The notes: a model not told the origin generated them from the sequence alone. Positions 35,469-46,512 are shown, counted from the stretch's first letter. The stretch: 64,000 nucleotides of DNA from an uncultured Clostridia bacterium (GCA_910585485.1 CAJUEZ010000004.1:1-64000), one strand, 5' to 3'. Program-made: numbers and translations.

Positions 35469-37070
35469 ATGAAATTTTTTAAACGATGCTTTTTGGGAAT
35501 TTGCATTATTGCACTGCTTTTGCAAACGGTAGTATCGGCATTTAATGTAGAAAAGGTTATCGGAATTGATATTAACAGTGAAACATTCTGCAATGCTTTT
35601 ATAAGGTCAGCGGATAAAGTTTTTTACTCGGATATATATAATAAGACATTAAAAAGCAAGACTTTAGAACTTGAGGAAAAGGTTACAGACCATACGGGAG
35701 CAATAGTGTGGTCGGACAACAAAGCAATTACAATCAATGCAAAATCAAGAATATTAGAAGCGGTTGTGCCGGAAGTTAATAACAATGGACTATATACATT
35801 GGAAATGACACTGAAACAAAACGGCACTGTATGCGATGTGTTTAACGGTGAATTTACCGTAACAGAAGGTAAACGGACAACAGATGACGTCGGAGTATGC
35901 ACACATTTACATCTTTACGGAGATAAAGAAAATGTCAGCTTACTAAAAAATCTTGGTTTTTCCATGATTCGAGATGAAGCTATGTGGGATTTTGTTGAAA
36001 ATTCAAGAGGGCAATATAAAATCCCTGACAGAGTTCAAAGTTATGTAGAATATGCCAATCAGAAAAATCTTGATATTTTAATGCCGCTTACATACGGAAA
36101 TCATTTGTATATGTCAAACACAAGTCAGATGCCATACACTGATGAACAAATAAATGCTTATGTAAATTACTGCAAATTTGTAGTTTCGCATTTTAGAGAT
36201 GAAGTAAAATATTTTGAGATTTGGAATGAACCTAATATTACTGCGTTTAATCCCGAAAACCGAACAGCGGCAGATTATACGAAATTACTAAAAGCTGCTT
36301 ATGAGGGAATAAAATCTGTCAATCCTAATGCCGTTGTCATAGGCGGAGTATGTGCTACTCCCGATAATGTTCACGAATATTATGAGAGCTTGAATAGCGT
36401 AGGAGCATATAACTACATGGATGCAATAAGCATACACCCGTATTCGTGCTTCGGAACAAATCCGATAGGTGAAGGAAACAGAGAGTTTGAATGGGTTGTT
36501 AATATGCTTGAGAAGTATAATAAACCTATTTGGGTATCAGAGGTCGGATATTACAGTCAGCCTAAATTCAGCGAGGAAGAACAGGCGGCATACGAAGCAA
36601 GGACAGCGGTATTATATAAAGCTAACGGTAAAGTAGACAAGGTGTTTTTCTATGACTTGCAAGACGATGGTAATGATGCGTCAAATGCAGAGCATAATTT
36701 TGGTATGATTACATCTGATTTAAGAACAAAGCCGAATTTTGCTTCGGTTGCGGCAGCAGTTCATTTCACAGGTAATGCTGAAATTAAAGAAACAAAGCGG
36801 GCAAATGAATACAGCTTGTTTAAATTCCGAAATGATACCGAAAATGAAGATATTTATGCCTTATGGACAAAGGGCGGAAGAAGCATAAATGCAAACATAA
36901 CATATGGTAATGCGTTTGAGGCTGAATTATCAGGAAATAATCTGAATATAACATTGCCTCAAACAGATAAAAATCTATATTATGCGGATTGTTTCGGAAA
37001 AGAAACTCAAGTGCAGAACGGATATAATTTTACACTTGATTATAAGCCGGCATATATTATTTGCCGATAA
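35469..37070 (+). CDS. Secreted clan GH-A glycoside hydrolase (GH39-like)
   Basis: 533 residues from ATG 35,469, which begins a signal peptide (KRCFLGICIIALLLQTVVSA). The earlier ATG at 35,412 lies in a hairpin and would hide it. The (beta/alpha)8 domain has acid/base E in FEIWNEPNITAFNPENR and nucleophile E in WVSEVGYY. It is paralogous to the catalytic part of the 27,941 enzyme (compare EIWNEYNIAPFNPN) but lacks its CBM9-like C-terminus. Same transcription unit. Specificity unknown. Confidence 0.8.
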   Translation: MKFFKRCFLGICIIALLLQTVVSAFNVEKVIGIDINSETFCNAFIRSADKVFYSDIYNKTLKSKTLELEEKVTDHTGAIVWSDNKAITINAKSRILEAVVPEVNNNGLYTLEMTLKQNGTVCDVFNGEFTVTEGKRTTDDVGVCTHLHLYGDKENVSLLKNLGFSMIRDEAMWDFVENSRGQYKIPDRVQSYVEYANQKNLDILMPLTYGNHLYMSNTSQMPYTDEQINAYVNYCKFVVSHFRDEVKYFEIWNEPNITAFNPENRTAADYTKLLKAAYEGIKSVNPNAVVIGGVCATPDNVHEYYESLNSVGAYNYMDAISIHPYSCFGTNPIGEGNREFEWVVNMLEKYNKPIWVSEVGYYSQPKFSEEEQAAYEARTAVLYKANGKVDKVFFYDLQDDGNDASNAEHNFGMITSDLRTKPNFASVAAAVHFTGNAEIKETKRANEYSLFKFRNDTENEDIYALWTKGGRSINANITYGNAFEAELSGNNLNITLPQTDKNLYYADCFGKETQVQNGYNFTLDYKPAYIICR

Positions 37071-37098
37071 GCCAATCAAAACAGAGAGGAGATTTTTA

Positions 37099-38739
37099 AT
37101 GAGAAAGTATAGATTTACAGCCTGTTTAATAGCCGCTTTGCTTTCAACGAGTACGGTTTTTGCTGATTTTAATTACAGTGCGGATTACAGCAATGAACGG
37201 GTTGTAATAAATGGTGTAACAAACACTGAAACAGAAGAGATTTCTGTTCAGGTTTACAAACCCAATGCCGGAAATATATCTGACAGCGGTAATTCTATAC
37301 TGTTTAATGACCAATGCACATCTGACGGAGGAAAATATGAAATTCCTTTTCGGTATGACGGAGCTGAAAACGGCATATATGAAATCAATGTGCGCGAGTC
37401 AGGAACAGATAAAATATATACTAAGAAAATCAAACTTGTTCCCAAGCAGGAATATATAACGGCTGTTTCAGAGCTTAACAAGGCGTCGCAGTCCTCAGAA
37501 CAGGATTTTGTAAATGCTTTTAATACCTACGGAAATGTATTTGACATTGATGAGGAATTAAAAAAGGGTAAGTCTTTTCAGGATTCAGTAAAGAAACTTG
37601 CCGCTGGAATTAAAAACAGTCAGCTAACTGTTGAAAATAATCAGCTAAACGATAAAATAGTGAACACATATGTTATATTAAATGCTGTTAAACAGTCAGA
37701 AATAAAAAATGTAATCGGATATTTGGATTACTTGCAGCAAAATGACGATTTTATTGCCGATTTATCGAAGATATGCACATCGGATGTAAAAGCTGAATAT
37801 TTAACATCAAAATTGAAAAATATTGCAGGTTTTGGTGTAGACGGTGCTGATAAATCATTACGCGAAGCATTGATTTTGACGGCGGCGCGCCATAGTAATG
37901 TCGGCGCGTTAAAGGCTGTGGTGGAAAAATACGGTGCAGATGTAGGCATGCAGCTATCATCAATAAAATCTTACGCATATAGTTCTGTCAGCGGAAAAGA
38001 CTATGGCAGCGCGGCAGACCTTAACACAGCATTGAAGAATGCAGAAAGTCCTTCCGAGAGTTCAGGAGGCTCAGGCGGAGGCGGCGGTTCAAGCAGTTCG
38101 GGAAATAAATCGAATAGTACAGGCAGTACAGGTGTAACATTCCCCGGAACAGGTAAAGCAGAAGTTCCTGAAATTAACGCAAGATTTATAGACCTTAACA
38201 CTGTTGAATGGGCATATGAAGCAATTATGGCTCTTGCAGACAATGGCATTGTAAACGGAAAAACGGACAACGAGTTTTATCCTAATGATAAAGTAACACG
38301 CGAGGAATTTGCAAAGTTGCTTGTTTGTATGGCAAGACTTGAAAACAGCGCGTACTCAAACGACCATTTTGCAGATGTAGGCGCGGACGCGTGGTATTCA
38401 AGATATGTCAATATTGCGTATGAAAATGGTATATGTAACGGAATTGGCGGCGGTTATTTCGGTGTAGGAAAAGAAATCACACGTCAGGATATGTCTGTGA
38501 TGGTACATAATCTTTTGAAATCAAATCATGAAGCTATGAATCCGCTGCATACAGAATTTGCGGATGATAACGATATTTCAGATTATGCAAAGCCTGCGGT
38601 TTCATCTCTTTCTGCAATGGGAGTTATAAATGGTGTAGGTGATAATATGTTTGCGCCAAAGGATAACGCAACACGCGCACAGGCTGCCGTAATCATTTAT
38701 GCAGCTTATAAAAGAATGAATGGGGTGATTTCGCAGTGA
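37099..38739 (+). CDS. S-layer homology (SLH) domain surface protein
   Basis: 546 residues from ATG 37,099 (signal peptide ends TVFAD). Residues ~20-120 are Ig-like, ~120-310 helical, then a Gly/Ser linker (SGGSGGGGGSSSSGN) and three SLH motifs at the C-terminus (WAYEAIMALADNGIVNG, FADVGADAWYSRYVNIAYENG, AVSSLSAMGVINGVGD). SLH repeats bind pyruvylated secondary cell-wall polymers. It lies between the hydrolases and the next SLH gene, whose start overlaps its stop (ATGA). Likely a surface scaffold or display protein for the locus. Confidence 0.85.
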   Translation: MRKYRFTACLIAALLSTSTVFADFNYSADYSNERVVINGVTNTETEEISVQVYKPNAGNISDSGNSILFNDQCTSDGGKYEIPFRYDGAENGIYEINVRESGTDKIYTKKIKLVPKQEYITAVSELNKASQSSEQDFVNAFNTYGNVFDIDEELKKGKSFQDSVKKLAAGIKNSQLTVENNQLNDKIVNTYVILNAVKQSEIKNVIGYLDYLQQNDDFIADLSKICTSDVKAEYLTSKLKNIAGFGVDGADKSLREALILTAARHSNVGALKAVVEKYGADVGMQLSSIKSYAYSSVSGKDYGSAADLNTALKNAESPSESSGGSGGGGGSSSSGNKSNSTGSTGVTFPGTGKAEVPEINARFIDLNTVEWAYEAIMALADNGIVNGKTDNEFYPNDKVTREEFAKLLVCMARLENSAYSNDHFADVGADAWYSRYVNIAYENGICNGIGGGYFGVGKEITRQDMSVMVHNLLKSNHEAMNPLHTEFADDNDISDYAKPAVSSLSAMGVINGVGDNMFAPKDNATRAQAAVIIYAAYKRMNGVISQ

Positions 38740-41249
38740 AGAAAATAATCAGTATAATGTTAAGCGTATTGTTTATTATTAGCAGTACAAATATAGTATT
38801 TGCTGAAAATGAACGGTACTCTGAGGAGAAAATACAGGAATCGTTAGACATCTTGAAAATATTAGATGTTATATCCGATGATTATACAAAAGATACTGCT
38901 GCAAATCAGGAAGTAACAAGAGCAGAGTTCTCATATTATGCGGTTAGGTTAATTAAATTGCAGGACTATAATCACAGTACATATTTTTATGATGTACCCG
39001 ATAGCCATTGGGCATTTGAAAGCATAAACGCGTTAGCTTCGACGGGAGTTGTAAGCGGATACGGCGACCATCTGTTTATGCCCGACCAAAAAATAAGCAG
39101 TACGGAAGCGACAACGATATTATTAAGGCTGTTTGGATATAGCAGCGAATATTTCGGAGCAAATAGATTTAATTCACTTGCGTCAGAATTAGATTTGCTA
39201 AAAGGCTTTAAAGGTTCGTCTGTCCTGACTTTTGAGGATATGCTGATACTGCTTCGCAATGCGCTGGAGTGTAATTTATGTGAAACGAAGATGGGTATAA
39301 ATAAATCGTATTACATAGGCGATGAAACAGTGTTATCAAAATATTATGACAGCTATTTTGAAAAAGGCATTTTAAGCGGCGCATCACGAATCAGTATTTA
39401 CGGTGAGCCTATAAATGATAATACTGCTATAATAGACGGGGTTGAATATATTAACAATTCAGAAAACCTTGTAGATTATCTCGGTGAGGACATATCCTTT
39501 ATATATCGTGAAAATGAGCGTGAAGATACACGCGAGATTTTATGGTTTCAATCTCGAAATAAGAGCAATGATACTATAACCTTGGGACTCAAGGATGATA
39601 AAGAATATGATGCCTCAAATAATATCTTGAAATATACCTTGGAAAGTGAAAAGCGTACTCGAACAGCACGGCTTGCATCGAATATAACCATTCTTTATAA
39701 CGGAGATATTTATGATGACATTGATAAGGCATTAAATGCAGAAAACTATACAGTTAAACTGTTAAAAACAAATAACAGCAATGCGTACAATTTAGCTATC
39801 GTAGAGGAATATTTTAATGTGGTTGTAAGCGGAGTAAGCTCAGAGGATGAATGTATATATAACAGCATAAACGGAGAAAAGGTTTCATTAAGTGATAATG
39901 ATTATGATAAGGTAACCATAATAGACGAAGGCGGTAATCCCACAGAGTTTGCGTCAATCGCAGCAGATGATTGTGTAAGTGTTTATCGCTCGGCAAGTAA
40001 CAGATTTATAAGAGCCGTTGTAAGCAAGCAAAAAATTACGGGTACTATTTCATCAATGAGCAACAGCGATAACAGAAAAACTATAACCATAGACGGTCAG
40101 GAGTATGAAACATATACCAATAATATAGATTTATTCTCCGTGAAAACAGGTGAAACTATAATGCTGTTTTTGGATATAAACGGGTACATTGCTAAAATAA
40201 AAAAATCCACAGCATCAATTAACGCAGCATTTTTACTTAACTCTTGGCTTGATGACGCAGGGGATACTGCATGGGTAAGACTGTTTACAGCAACAGGTGA
40301 AACAATAGAGTATGAAGCGATAAACAAGTTGCGAATAAACGGTAATCGGGTAAGCGGAGTACAGGATGCGGTCAATTTACTGTCAAATAAGCAGTTGGTG
40401 TTATATAAGCTAAATAATGATAATCAACTGACACAGATTGACACTGTAACAGCTAACGGAAATCTGAAACAGCTTACATCATTTTCAGAGGGCGCGTTTA
40501 AATGGGGCAGCGGAAGAGTAAACAATAAAACGATTTTAAGCAGAGATACTATTGTCTTTTCTATTCCTAACGATTTGACAAATGCAAAGAAAGAAGATTT
40601 TGCTATCAAGCGTTTTTCGGATTTTGTAACAGACCAAAATTATAATACAGCGTCATATACTGCATCTGATACGGACGGGGCGGCGGAAATTCTTGTGGTC
40701 AAAGGTAAAGAATGGGGTACTCCCGATTATAATTCAGCAATGATTTTGGTAGATGATGTAAATGAGGCTGTGGATGACGATGAAGAACTTGTATATCAGA
40801 TTTGCGGTAACAGAGGGCAGTCACGCGTTGAAGTAATGACAGAAAGCAGAGATGTATTGAAGAATGTCAAGGTTGAAAAAGGTGATTTAATTAACATTAT
40901 CTTAAATGATAAGGGAACTGTAAAAAGTGTAGACGTACTTTATGATGAGAATGTAACAGAACAGCTTACAGGAACAAATCTTTATGTTCAGACGCGAGTA
41001 ATCACTGCTTATGTAAATGAGATGGAAGATAATATCATGAAGATAGGATATGATTCTCCTTTAAGCTATGATGAAAAGTGGAATTGTGAAGGCGTAGCTG
41101 TTTTAATCTATGATTCATCAAGAAGAAAAGACCCTATACAGGTTGGAACTACTGACGATTTAAGAAATCTTGAAGTAACCGCAGACTATTCAAAGATACT
41201 TATACAGTCATATTATGCAGAACCGGTACAAATAATAATTTATAAATGA
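38736..41249 (+). CDS. SLH-domain surface protein, 837 aa
   Basis: It starts in the stop codon of the previous gene (translational coupling). The signal peptide ends NIVFAE. SLH-like motifs occur at the N-terminus (residues ~25-175: EVTRAEFSYYAVRL, FYDVPDSHWAFESINALASTGVVSGYG). The rest is a long beta-rich region without recognised domains, in which KITGTISSMSNSDNRKTITI suggests repeated small beta-barrel folds. It resembles N-terminally anchored SLH proteins of unknown function found in Clostridia. Possibly presents binding domains beyond the S-layer. Confidence 0.8.
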   Translation: MKKIISIMLSVLFIISSTNIVFAENERYSEEKIQESLDILKILDVISDDYTKDTAANQEVTRAEFSYYAVRLIKLQDYNHSTYFYDVPDSHWAFESINALASTGVVSGYGDHLFMPDQKISSTEATTILLRLFGYSSEYFGANRFNSLASELDLLKGFKGSSVLTFEDMLILLRNALECNLCETKMGINKSYYIGDETVLSKYYDSYFEKGILSGASRISIYGEPINDNTAIIDGVEYINNSENLVDYLGEDISFIYRENEREDTREILWFQSRNKSNDTITLGLKDDKEYDASNNILKYTLESEKRTRTARLASNITILYNGDIYDDIDKALNAENYTVKLLKTNNSNAYNLAIVEEYFNVVVSGVSSEDECIYNSINGEKVSLSDNDYDKVTIIDEGGNPTEFASIAADDCVSVYRSASNRFIRAVVSKQKITGTISSMSNSDNRKTITIDGQEYETYTNNIDLFSVKTGETIMLFLDINGYIAKIKKSTASINAAFLLNSWLDDAGDTAWVRLFTATGETIEYEAINKLRINGNRVSGVQDAVNLLSNKQLVLYKLNNDNQLTQIDTVTANGNLKQLTSFSEGAFKWGSGRVNNKTILSRDTIVFSIPNDLTNAKKEDFAIKRFSDFVTDQNYNTASYTASDTDGAAEILVVKGKEWGTPDYNSAMILVDDVNEAVDDDEELVYQICGNRGQSRVEVMTESRDVLKNVKVEKGDLINIILNDKGTVKSVDVLYDENVTEQLTGTNLYVQTRVITAYVNEMEDNIMKIGYDSPLSYDEKWNCEGVAVLIYDSSRRKDPIQVGTTDDLRNLEVTADYSKILIQSYYAEPVQIIIYK

Positions 41250-41262
41250 GGAGGATACAAAA

Positions 41263-42657
41263 ATGAAAACAAAAAAAATAATTGCTTTAGCCTTGATAGG
41301 AGCTATGTCGTGTAGTGCGCTGGCAGGATGCTCTCAGGGAAAGGTTGCCGAAAAAGACGGTAAGGTTTATGTATATGACGGCACTTGGCCCGAAGAATCG
41401 GCAGTTGACGGTGTGAAAGATATGGAAGCATTCAGAGATGATTTCCAAACAGAAAATCCCGATATTGTCATTGTAGATGATGCAGGTAATTATATTGATT
41501 CGCAAACCTATGCCGCAAAAGCAAACGCAAAGCAACTGCCAACATTTAATTTTATGATGTTTACAGATATTAAGGCAAATGCAAAAGCGGGATATTTGCG
41601 TGACATTACCGAGATTATGAAGAAGAACGGGCTTGATACCGCGCTTAATGACCAAATGCTTGATTTGGTGACGTATGATGGTAAAATTTATGGTATTCCT
41701 GATAATGCCTATGCACAGGGATTGGAAATAAATCTAAATTTATTTGAGCAAGCAGGTCTTATTGAGAATGGAAAACCGAAAGTTCCTAACACTTGGCAGG
41801 AATTGGCTGAAACAGCAAAGGTTATAAGAGAAAAAACAGGAAAAGCAGGCTATGCACTCCCAACAATAAACAATCAGGGCGGCTGGCATTTTATAAATAT
41901 AGCGTGGTCATATGGTGTTGAGTTTATGAAGCAGGAAAATGACGGTTCATACACAGCTACGTTTGATTCTCAGGAAATGAGAGATGCGTTGCAGTATATG
42001 TATGATTTGAAATGGAAGTACAATGCGCTTCCTGATGATATTGCTATTGATAAAGCTGGATTGGAATCACTGTTTGGTTCTGATGAGGTTGCTATGATGA
42101 TTGCAGACCCACCTACTCAATCGCTTACAACAGCCTATGATATGAATATTGACGCAATATATGCAGACCGTGTACCGGCAGGACCGAGCGGAAGATTTGC
42201 ACAGATGGGCGGCGGTATAGTTGTATTCTCTCCTGAAGCGACAGATGCACAGGTAGAAGCGGCATTAAAATGGATGAAATTCAGAGGAAAGGAAACCCCT
42301 ACAATTACAGAGGAAGAAAAAGAGCGTCAGGGCAAATCATATGAGAATGACAGAAGCAAAAATTATATCATATTGCCTAAACAGCCTATGACAATATGGA
42401 AAACGGGCGATAGATATGAGGAGGATATAAAGCTACGCGCGCAATACACAAATGTTAAGGCTGAAAATTATGAGAATTATCTCAATATGGAGGACGTAAC
42501 GATTAAGCCTGAAGAACCTGTATGTTGTCAGGAGTTGTATGCGATTTTGGATAAGCTGATTCAGGAAGTGTTTACTAATGAAAATGCAAATATAGATGAG
42601 CTTGTAAAAACAGCTAATAATGATTTTCAGGTTAATCATTTAGATAAAATGGATTAA
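41263..42657 (+). CDS. Sugar ABC transporter substrate-binding lipoprotein
   Basis: 464 residues. Lipoprotein signal with lipobox LAGC. Family 1 extracellular solute-binding protein features: DFQTENPDIVIVDDAGN, TFNFMMFTDIKANAKAGYL, YGIPDNAYAQGLEINLNLFEQ. It captures an oligosaccharide outside the cell and delivers it to the two permeases encoded immediately downstream. It is preceded by GGAGGA. Confidence 0.9.
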   Translation: MKTKKIIALALIGAMSCSALAGCSQGKVAEKDGKVYVYDGTWPEESAVDGVKDMEAFRDDFQTENPDIVIVDDAGNYIDSQTYAAKANAKQLPTFNFMMFTDIKANAKAGYLRDITEIMKKNGLDTALNDQMLDLVTYDGKIYGIPDNAYAQGLEINLNLFEQAGLIENGKPKVPNTWQELAETAKVIREKTGKAGYALPTINNQGGWHFINIAWSYGVEFMKQENDGSYTATFDSQEMRDALQYMYDLKWKYNALPDDIAIDKAGLESLFGSDEVAMMIADPPTQSLTTAYDMNIDAIYADRVPAGPSGRFAQMGGGIVVFSPEATDAQVEAALKWMKFRGKETPTITEEEKERQGKSYENDRSKNYIILPKQPMTIWKTGDRYEEDIKLRAQYTNVKAENYENYLNMEDVTIKPEEPVCCQELYAILDKLIQEVFTNENANIDELVKTANNDFQVNHLDKMD

Positions 42658-42681
42658 CAGAAATTGAAAGGAAGTGCAGGA

Positions 42682-43590
42682 ATGAAACAGAGAAAAAAAT
42701 ATAGCCTACAAAAACGGCGGCTATCATTGGGCGGCAAGGATATTTCCGGCTGGATTTTAGTCATTCCTACTATACTGCTGTTTTTGTTCATAGTGTGGCG
42801 TCCTATATATATCGGAATGAAGTATTCGTTTTATTCACTCAAAGGCTTCACTCCTGTTGAATTTGTGGGTCTTAAAAACTTTAAAGACGTGTTGACAGAT
42901 ACAAATTTTATGCAGACGCTCAAAAACACGCTGTTATATGTGTTTTGGTCATTGATTGTGGGACTTCCGCTTCCGTTTATATGCGCGGTAATTGTAAACG
43001 AGCTTTGGGTCGGACGGACAATTTTTAAGACACTGAGTTATCTTCCATGTGTTATCCCCGCAATGGCGGTATATCTGATTTGGAAGATGATATATCTTGA
43101 AGGCGATGGCGGTTTATTGAATATGCTGTTATATTATTTGGGACAGGAACCGGCAAAGTGGCTTGCAAATAAGAATATTGTAATTTTACTTATTATTATA
43201 ACTATGTCATGGAGCGGCTTTGGAAGTACAATGATTATGTACTTGGCATCGCTCCAAGGCATAAACCGTGAGCTATATGAAGCTGCAAGAATTGATGGAG
43301 CAGGATTTTGGGGCAGAATACGCTATGTCCTGTTCCCTCATATGCGTGGCATAGTGCTTTTAATGGCTATAAGGCAAATAATATCTGTATTCCAAATTAC
43401 AGAGCAGCCTATGACAATGACAGGCGGCGGTCCTAACGGCGCATCTATGAGCTTGGGTTTGCAGATGTATAACTATGCGTTTAAATTTGGTCAAACAGAC
43501 CGCTCGCTTGCAGTCGGAGTTATTATGTTTGTAATTTTAATTGGATTAACAGTTGTGTATTTTAAATTAGACAAAAAATACAGTGATTAA
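42682..43590 (+). CDS. Sugar ABC transporter permease (MalF/LacF type)
   Basis: 302 residues. The start at ATG 42,682 is about 8 bp after GAAAGGAAG; a TTG at 42,664 is in frame but inside that site. Six hydrophobic segments. The EAA loop ELYEAARIDGAGFWGRIRYVLFPHM marks the cytoplasmic ATPase contact. Forms a heterodimer with the next gene's product. Confidence 0.9.
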   Translation: MKQRKKYSLQKRRLSLGGKDISGWILVIPTILLFLFIVWRPIYIGMKYSFYSLKGFTPVEFVGLKNFKDVLTDTNFMQTLKNTLLYVFWSLIVGLPLPFICAVIVNELWVGRTIFKTLSYLPCVIPAMAVYLIWKMIYLEGDGGLLNMLLYYLGQEPAKWLANKNIVILLIIITMSWSGFGSTMIMYLASLQGINRELYEAARIDGAGFWGRIRYVLFPHMRGIVLLMAIRQIISVFQITEQPMTMTGGGPNGASMSLGLQMYNYAFKFGQTDRSLAVGVIMFVILIGLTVVYFKLDKKYSD

Positions 43591-43604
43591 GGGAGGGAAT
43601 GACA

Positions 43605-44504
43605 ATGAGAATAAAGAGTAAAAAATCTCAGAGAGAATACGGCTTGTTAAATTCCTCCGATTTAAAGACGGCAAAATATAAACTATTATACGGTATTATG
43701 TACGCTATAATGATTATAATAGCCCTTGTATGTCTTGTGCCTGTTATATGGGTGGCTCTTTCGGGTTTTAAAGAAACGAAAGAAATGTATGCAATACCAC
43801 CGACATTCTTTCCGAAAAGTATTGATTTATCAAAAATACCTGAGATAATTTCAAAAATTAATTTCGGAAAATATATATTTAATACGTTTAATCTTATTAT
43901 AGGATGCTTGGCTTTTGATATATTCTTAAACGGTATAGCCGGATATGTCTTATCAAGAGTAAAGCCGAAAGGCTCAGTTGTGTTGGAAACACTTATATTT
44001 TGGTCTATGATGTTGCCGGGAATAAGTATGGTTCCGTTGTATATGAGCTTTGCAGATGTTCCAATTCTGCATGTTAATCTGCTTGGAGGATATTTGCCTC
44101 TCTGGATGATGGCAGGAACTAACGCGTTTAATATTTTTCTGTTCAGAAATTTCTTTAACGGAATTTCAATGTCATACATTGAAGCGGCAAGATTAGACGG
44201 CTGTTCTGAACTGTCAGCTTTTTTCCGAATTATACTGCCATTAAGCAAGCCGATAGTTGCGGTTGTTGCAATATTTAGCATAATCGGCTCTTGGGGTAAT
44301 TTCCTTTGGCCCTACCTTGTGCTGGATAAAGGAAATCGCACAATTTCTGTTTTGTTGTATGAATTGACGACAGGTACAACAGTATTAAAAAACAATGAGC
44401 TTATGTTGCTCTTAATGCTCGCAGCTATTCCGCCTATTATTGTTTATATCATTTTTTCGCGGCAGATTAACGGCGGCGTTGATATGAGCGGTATAAAAGG
44501 CTAA
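43605..44504 (+). CDS. Sugar ABC transporter permease (MalG type)
   Basis: 299 residues. ATG 43,605 is 8 bp after GGGAGG, while ATG 43,599 would be only 2 bp away. Hydrophobic segments and EAA loop YIEAARLDGCSELSAFFRIILPLS. No ATPase gene lies in the cluster, so a shared MsmK-type ATPase encoded elsewhere probably powers the importer, which is common for CUT1 systems in Firmicutes. Confidence 0.9.
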   Translation: MRIKSKKSQREYGLLNSSDLKTAKYKLLYGIMYAIMIIIALVCLVPVIWVALSGFKETKEMYAIPPTFFPKSIDLSKIPEIISKINFGKYIFNTFNLIIGCLAFDIFLNGIAGYVLSRVKPKGSVVLETLIFWSMMLPGISMVPLYMSFADVPILHVNLLGGYLPLWMMAGTNAFNIFLFRNFFNGISMSYIEAARLDGCSELSAFFRIILPLSKPIVAVVAIFSIIGSWGNFLWPYLVLDKGNRTISVLLYELTTGTTVLKNNELMLLLMLAAIPPIIVYIIFSRQINGGVDMSGIKG

Positions 44505-44562
44505 TAACAGCTTAATTGAAAAATCATTTAAGCACAATTTTGATTATACGAGGAGTAATAGA

Positions 44563-46512
44563 ATGATTGATAATAAAAATGATAAAAATAAGGCGTTTAG
44601 ACCCTCGGCAGTACCGCTTGTAACAGTAGACCCGTATTTCAGTATTTGGTCTATGTGCGATAAATTGAACGATGGAGTAACGAGTCATTGGACAGGAAGA
44701 AGAAATCCTATGACCGCAGGAGTGGTTATAGATAATAAACTGTATATACTGATGGGTGAGTTAGAAGCTGACAGCGACAGGCGAACTTACGGATATTACC
44801 CTATAATACCGCAAAAATCGCTTGAAGTCACACCTACAAGAACGATATATGTTTTTGAAAATGACATTATAAAGGTACAGCTTGTATTTACAAGTCCAAT
44901 GCTGTTAGACAATTTGAAAGTAATGTCAAGACCCGTATCGTATATAGAATATGATATTGAAACGCTTGATAATGCTGAACATGACGTATCTTTTTATTTT
45001 GATATATCTGCCGAATGTTGTATAGATGACAGAGAAGCGGAGGTTGAATTTAAAAGAACTGATATATCGCTTTCGTGTGGAAACACTGCTCAGAATGTAC
45101 TCCATAAAAGCGGCGACAGCGTTTGTATTGATTGGGGTTATCTACATATTGCCGATAAAAATGCAAAAGTTTTTAATGGTAAAAAGAGGTGTAGCATAAA
45201 GAATAATTACGCAGAGGAGCTTGATGAAACAAAATGTTTAAGCGTATTTGACAGCTATCCTTGCATCGGAATAATGAAAAATGATTTTCACGGAGTTATA
45301 ACACTTGCTTATGATGATATAAAATCTATTGAGTATTTCGGTAAACAACTTGACGGATATTATAAACATTTTTATTCAGGATTTGAAGAAATGCTAAAAA
45401 GTGCAATCTCAGATTATGATACAGTAAAACAAATGTGTATAAAATTTGATAATTCTTTGATGGATGAAGCGCGAAATATAAGTGATAAGTATGAAAAGAT
45501 AGTATCTCTTACATACAGGCAAGTAGTTGCCGCCCATAAACTTGTGGAGAATACTGATGGCGAGTTGTTGTTCTTCTCTAAAGAATGCCATAGTAACGGA
45601 TGTATAGGAACGCTTGATATAACATATCCGTCTGCACCGCTGTTTCTTAAATATAATCCTGAACTTGTAAACGCTATGCTGCGTCCTATCCTGTTTTTTG
45701 CACAGACGGATAAATGGCAGTATGAGTTTGCGCCGCACGATATAGGTCAATATCCTCTTGCAAACGGACAGGTGTACGGTTATGAGAAAACAAACCCTGA
45801 CGATATATTAGCAATGCAAATGCCGGTTGAAGAATGCGGAAATATGCTGATAAGTCTGTATGCTGTTATAAAATACGGCGGAAACAGAGATGTAGCGGAT
45901 AAGAATAAGCAAATACTCAAACAGTGGGCAGATTATCTTGTAAAATATGGGTATGACCCCGGTGAACAGCTTTGTACCGATGATTTTGCAAGTCATATGG
46001 CGCATAACTGTAATTTAAGCATTAAGGCAATTTTAGGTATAGCGGCTTACGGAAAAATATTTTCTGATAAAAATTATGTTGACATTGCAGAGGAGTATGC
46101 TAAGAAGTGGCAGCTTGAGTCAAAAGGAAAACAAGCATCAAGACTTGCTTTTGATAATGAGGATTCGTGGAGTCTTAAATACAATATCATATGGGATAAA
46201 TTGCTCGGTATTCATATTTTTGATGATGAAATCTTTGAAAAAGAAATTCGCTTGTATAAAGAAAAGATGAATGCTTACGGAATACCGCTTGACTGCCGTG
46301 AGGACTATACCAAGATGGATTGGCTTTTCTGGACTACGGTTATGACTGACGATAAAGAATATACTAACAAGGTAATAGATTCGGTTTATCGCTTTATAAA
46401 TGAAACTACAGACAGAGTTCCCGTAACTGATTGGTATTACAGCAGTATTCCGCGAATGGCGTCATTCCAAAACAGAACTGTTTTGGGAGGAATATTTGTA
46501 AACATTATTTAA
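44563..46512 (+). CDS. GtaA-like protein (DUF4965/DUF5127 type), probable cytoplasmic glycosidase-like enzyme
   Basis: 649 residues, no signal peptide. The start VPLVTVDPYFSIWSM, TGRRNPMTAGVVIDNKLY and central DIGQYPLANGQVYGYE, DDFASHMAHNCNLSIKAIL match proteins annotated as glutaminase A-like with DUF4964/4965/5127/1793 segments. The second half looks like an (alpha/alpha)6 barrel. Members occur mostly in polysaccharide-utilisation loci, so the fungal-derived name glutaminase is doubtful here; a sugar-directed role is my inference. Ribosome site GAGGAG. Confidence 0.7.
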   Translation: MIDNKNDKNKAFRPSAVPLVTVDPYFSIWSMCDKLNDGVTSHWTGRRNPMTAGVVIDNKLYILMGELEADSDRRTYGYYPIIPQKSLEVTPTRTIYVFENDIIKVQLVFTSPMLLDNLKVMSRPVSYIEYDIETLDNAEHDVSFYFDISAECCIDDREAEVEFKRTDISLSCGNTAQNVLHKSGDSVCIDWGYLHIADKNAKVFNGKKRCSIKNNYAEELDETKCLSVFDSYPCIGIMKNDFHGVITLAYDDIKSIEYFGKQLDGYYKHFYSGFEEMLKSAISDYDTVKQMCIKFDNSLMDEARNISDKYEKIVSLTYRQVVAAHKLVENTDGELLFFSKECHSNGCIGTLDITYPSAPLFLKYNPELVNAMLRPILFFAQTDKWQYEFAPHDIGQYPLANGQVYGYEKTNPDDILAMQMPVEECGNMLISLYAVIKYGGNRDVADKNKQILKQWADYLVKYGYDPGEQLCTDDFASHMAHNCNLSIKAILGIAAYGKIFSDKNYVDIAEEYAKKWQLESKGKQASRLAFDNEDSWSLKYNIIWDKLLGIHIFDDEIFEKEIRLYKEKMNAYGIPLDCREDYTKMDWLFWTTVMTDDKEYTNKVIDSVYRFINETTDRVPVTDWYYSSIPRMASFQNRTVLGGIFVNII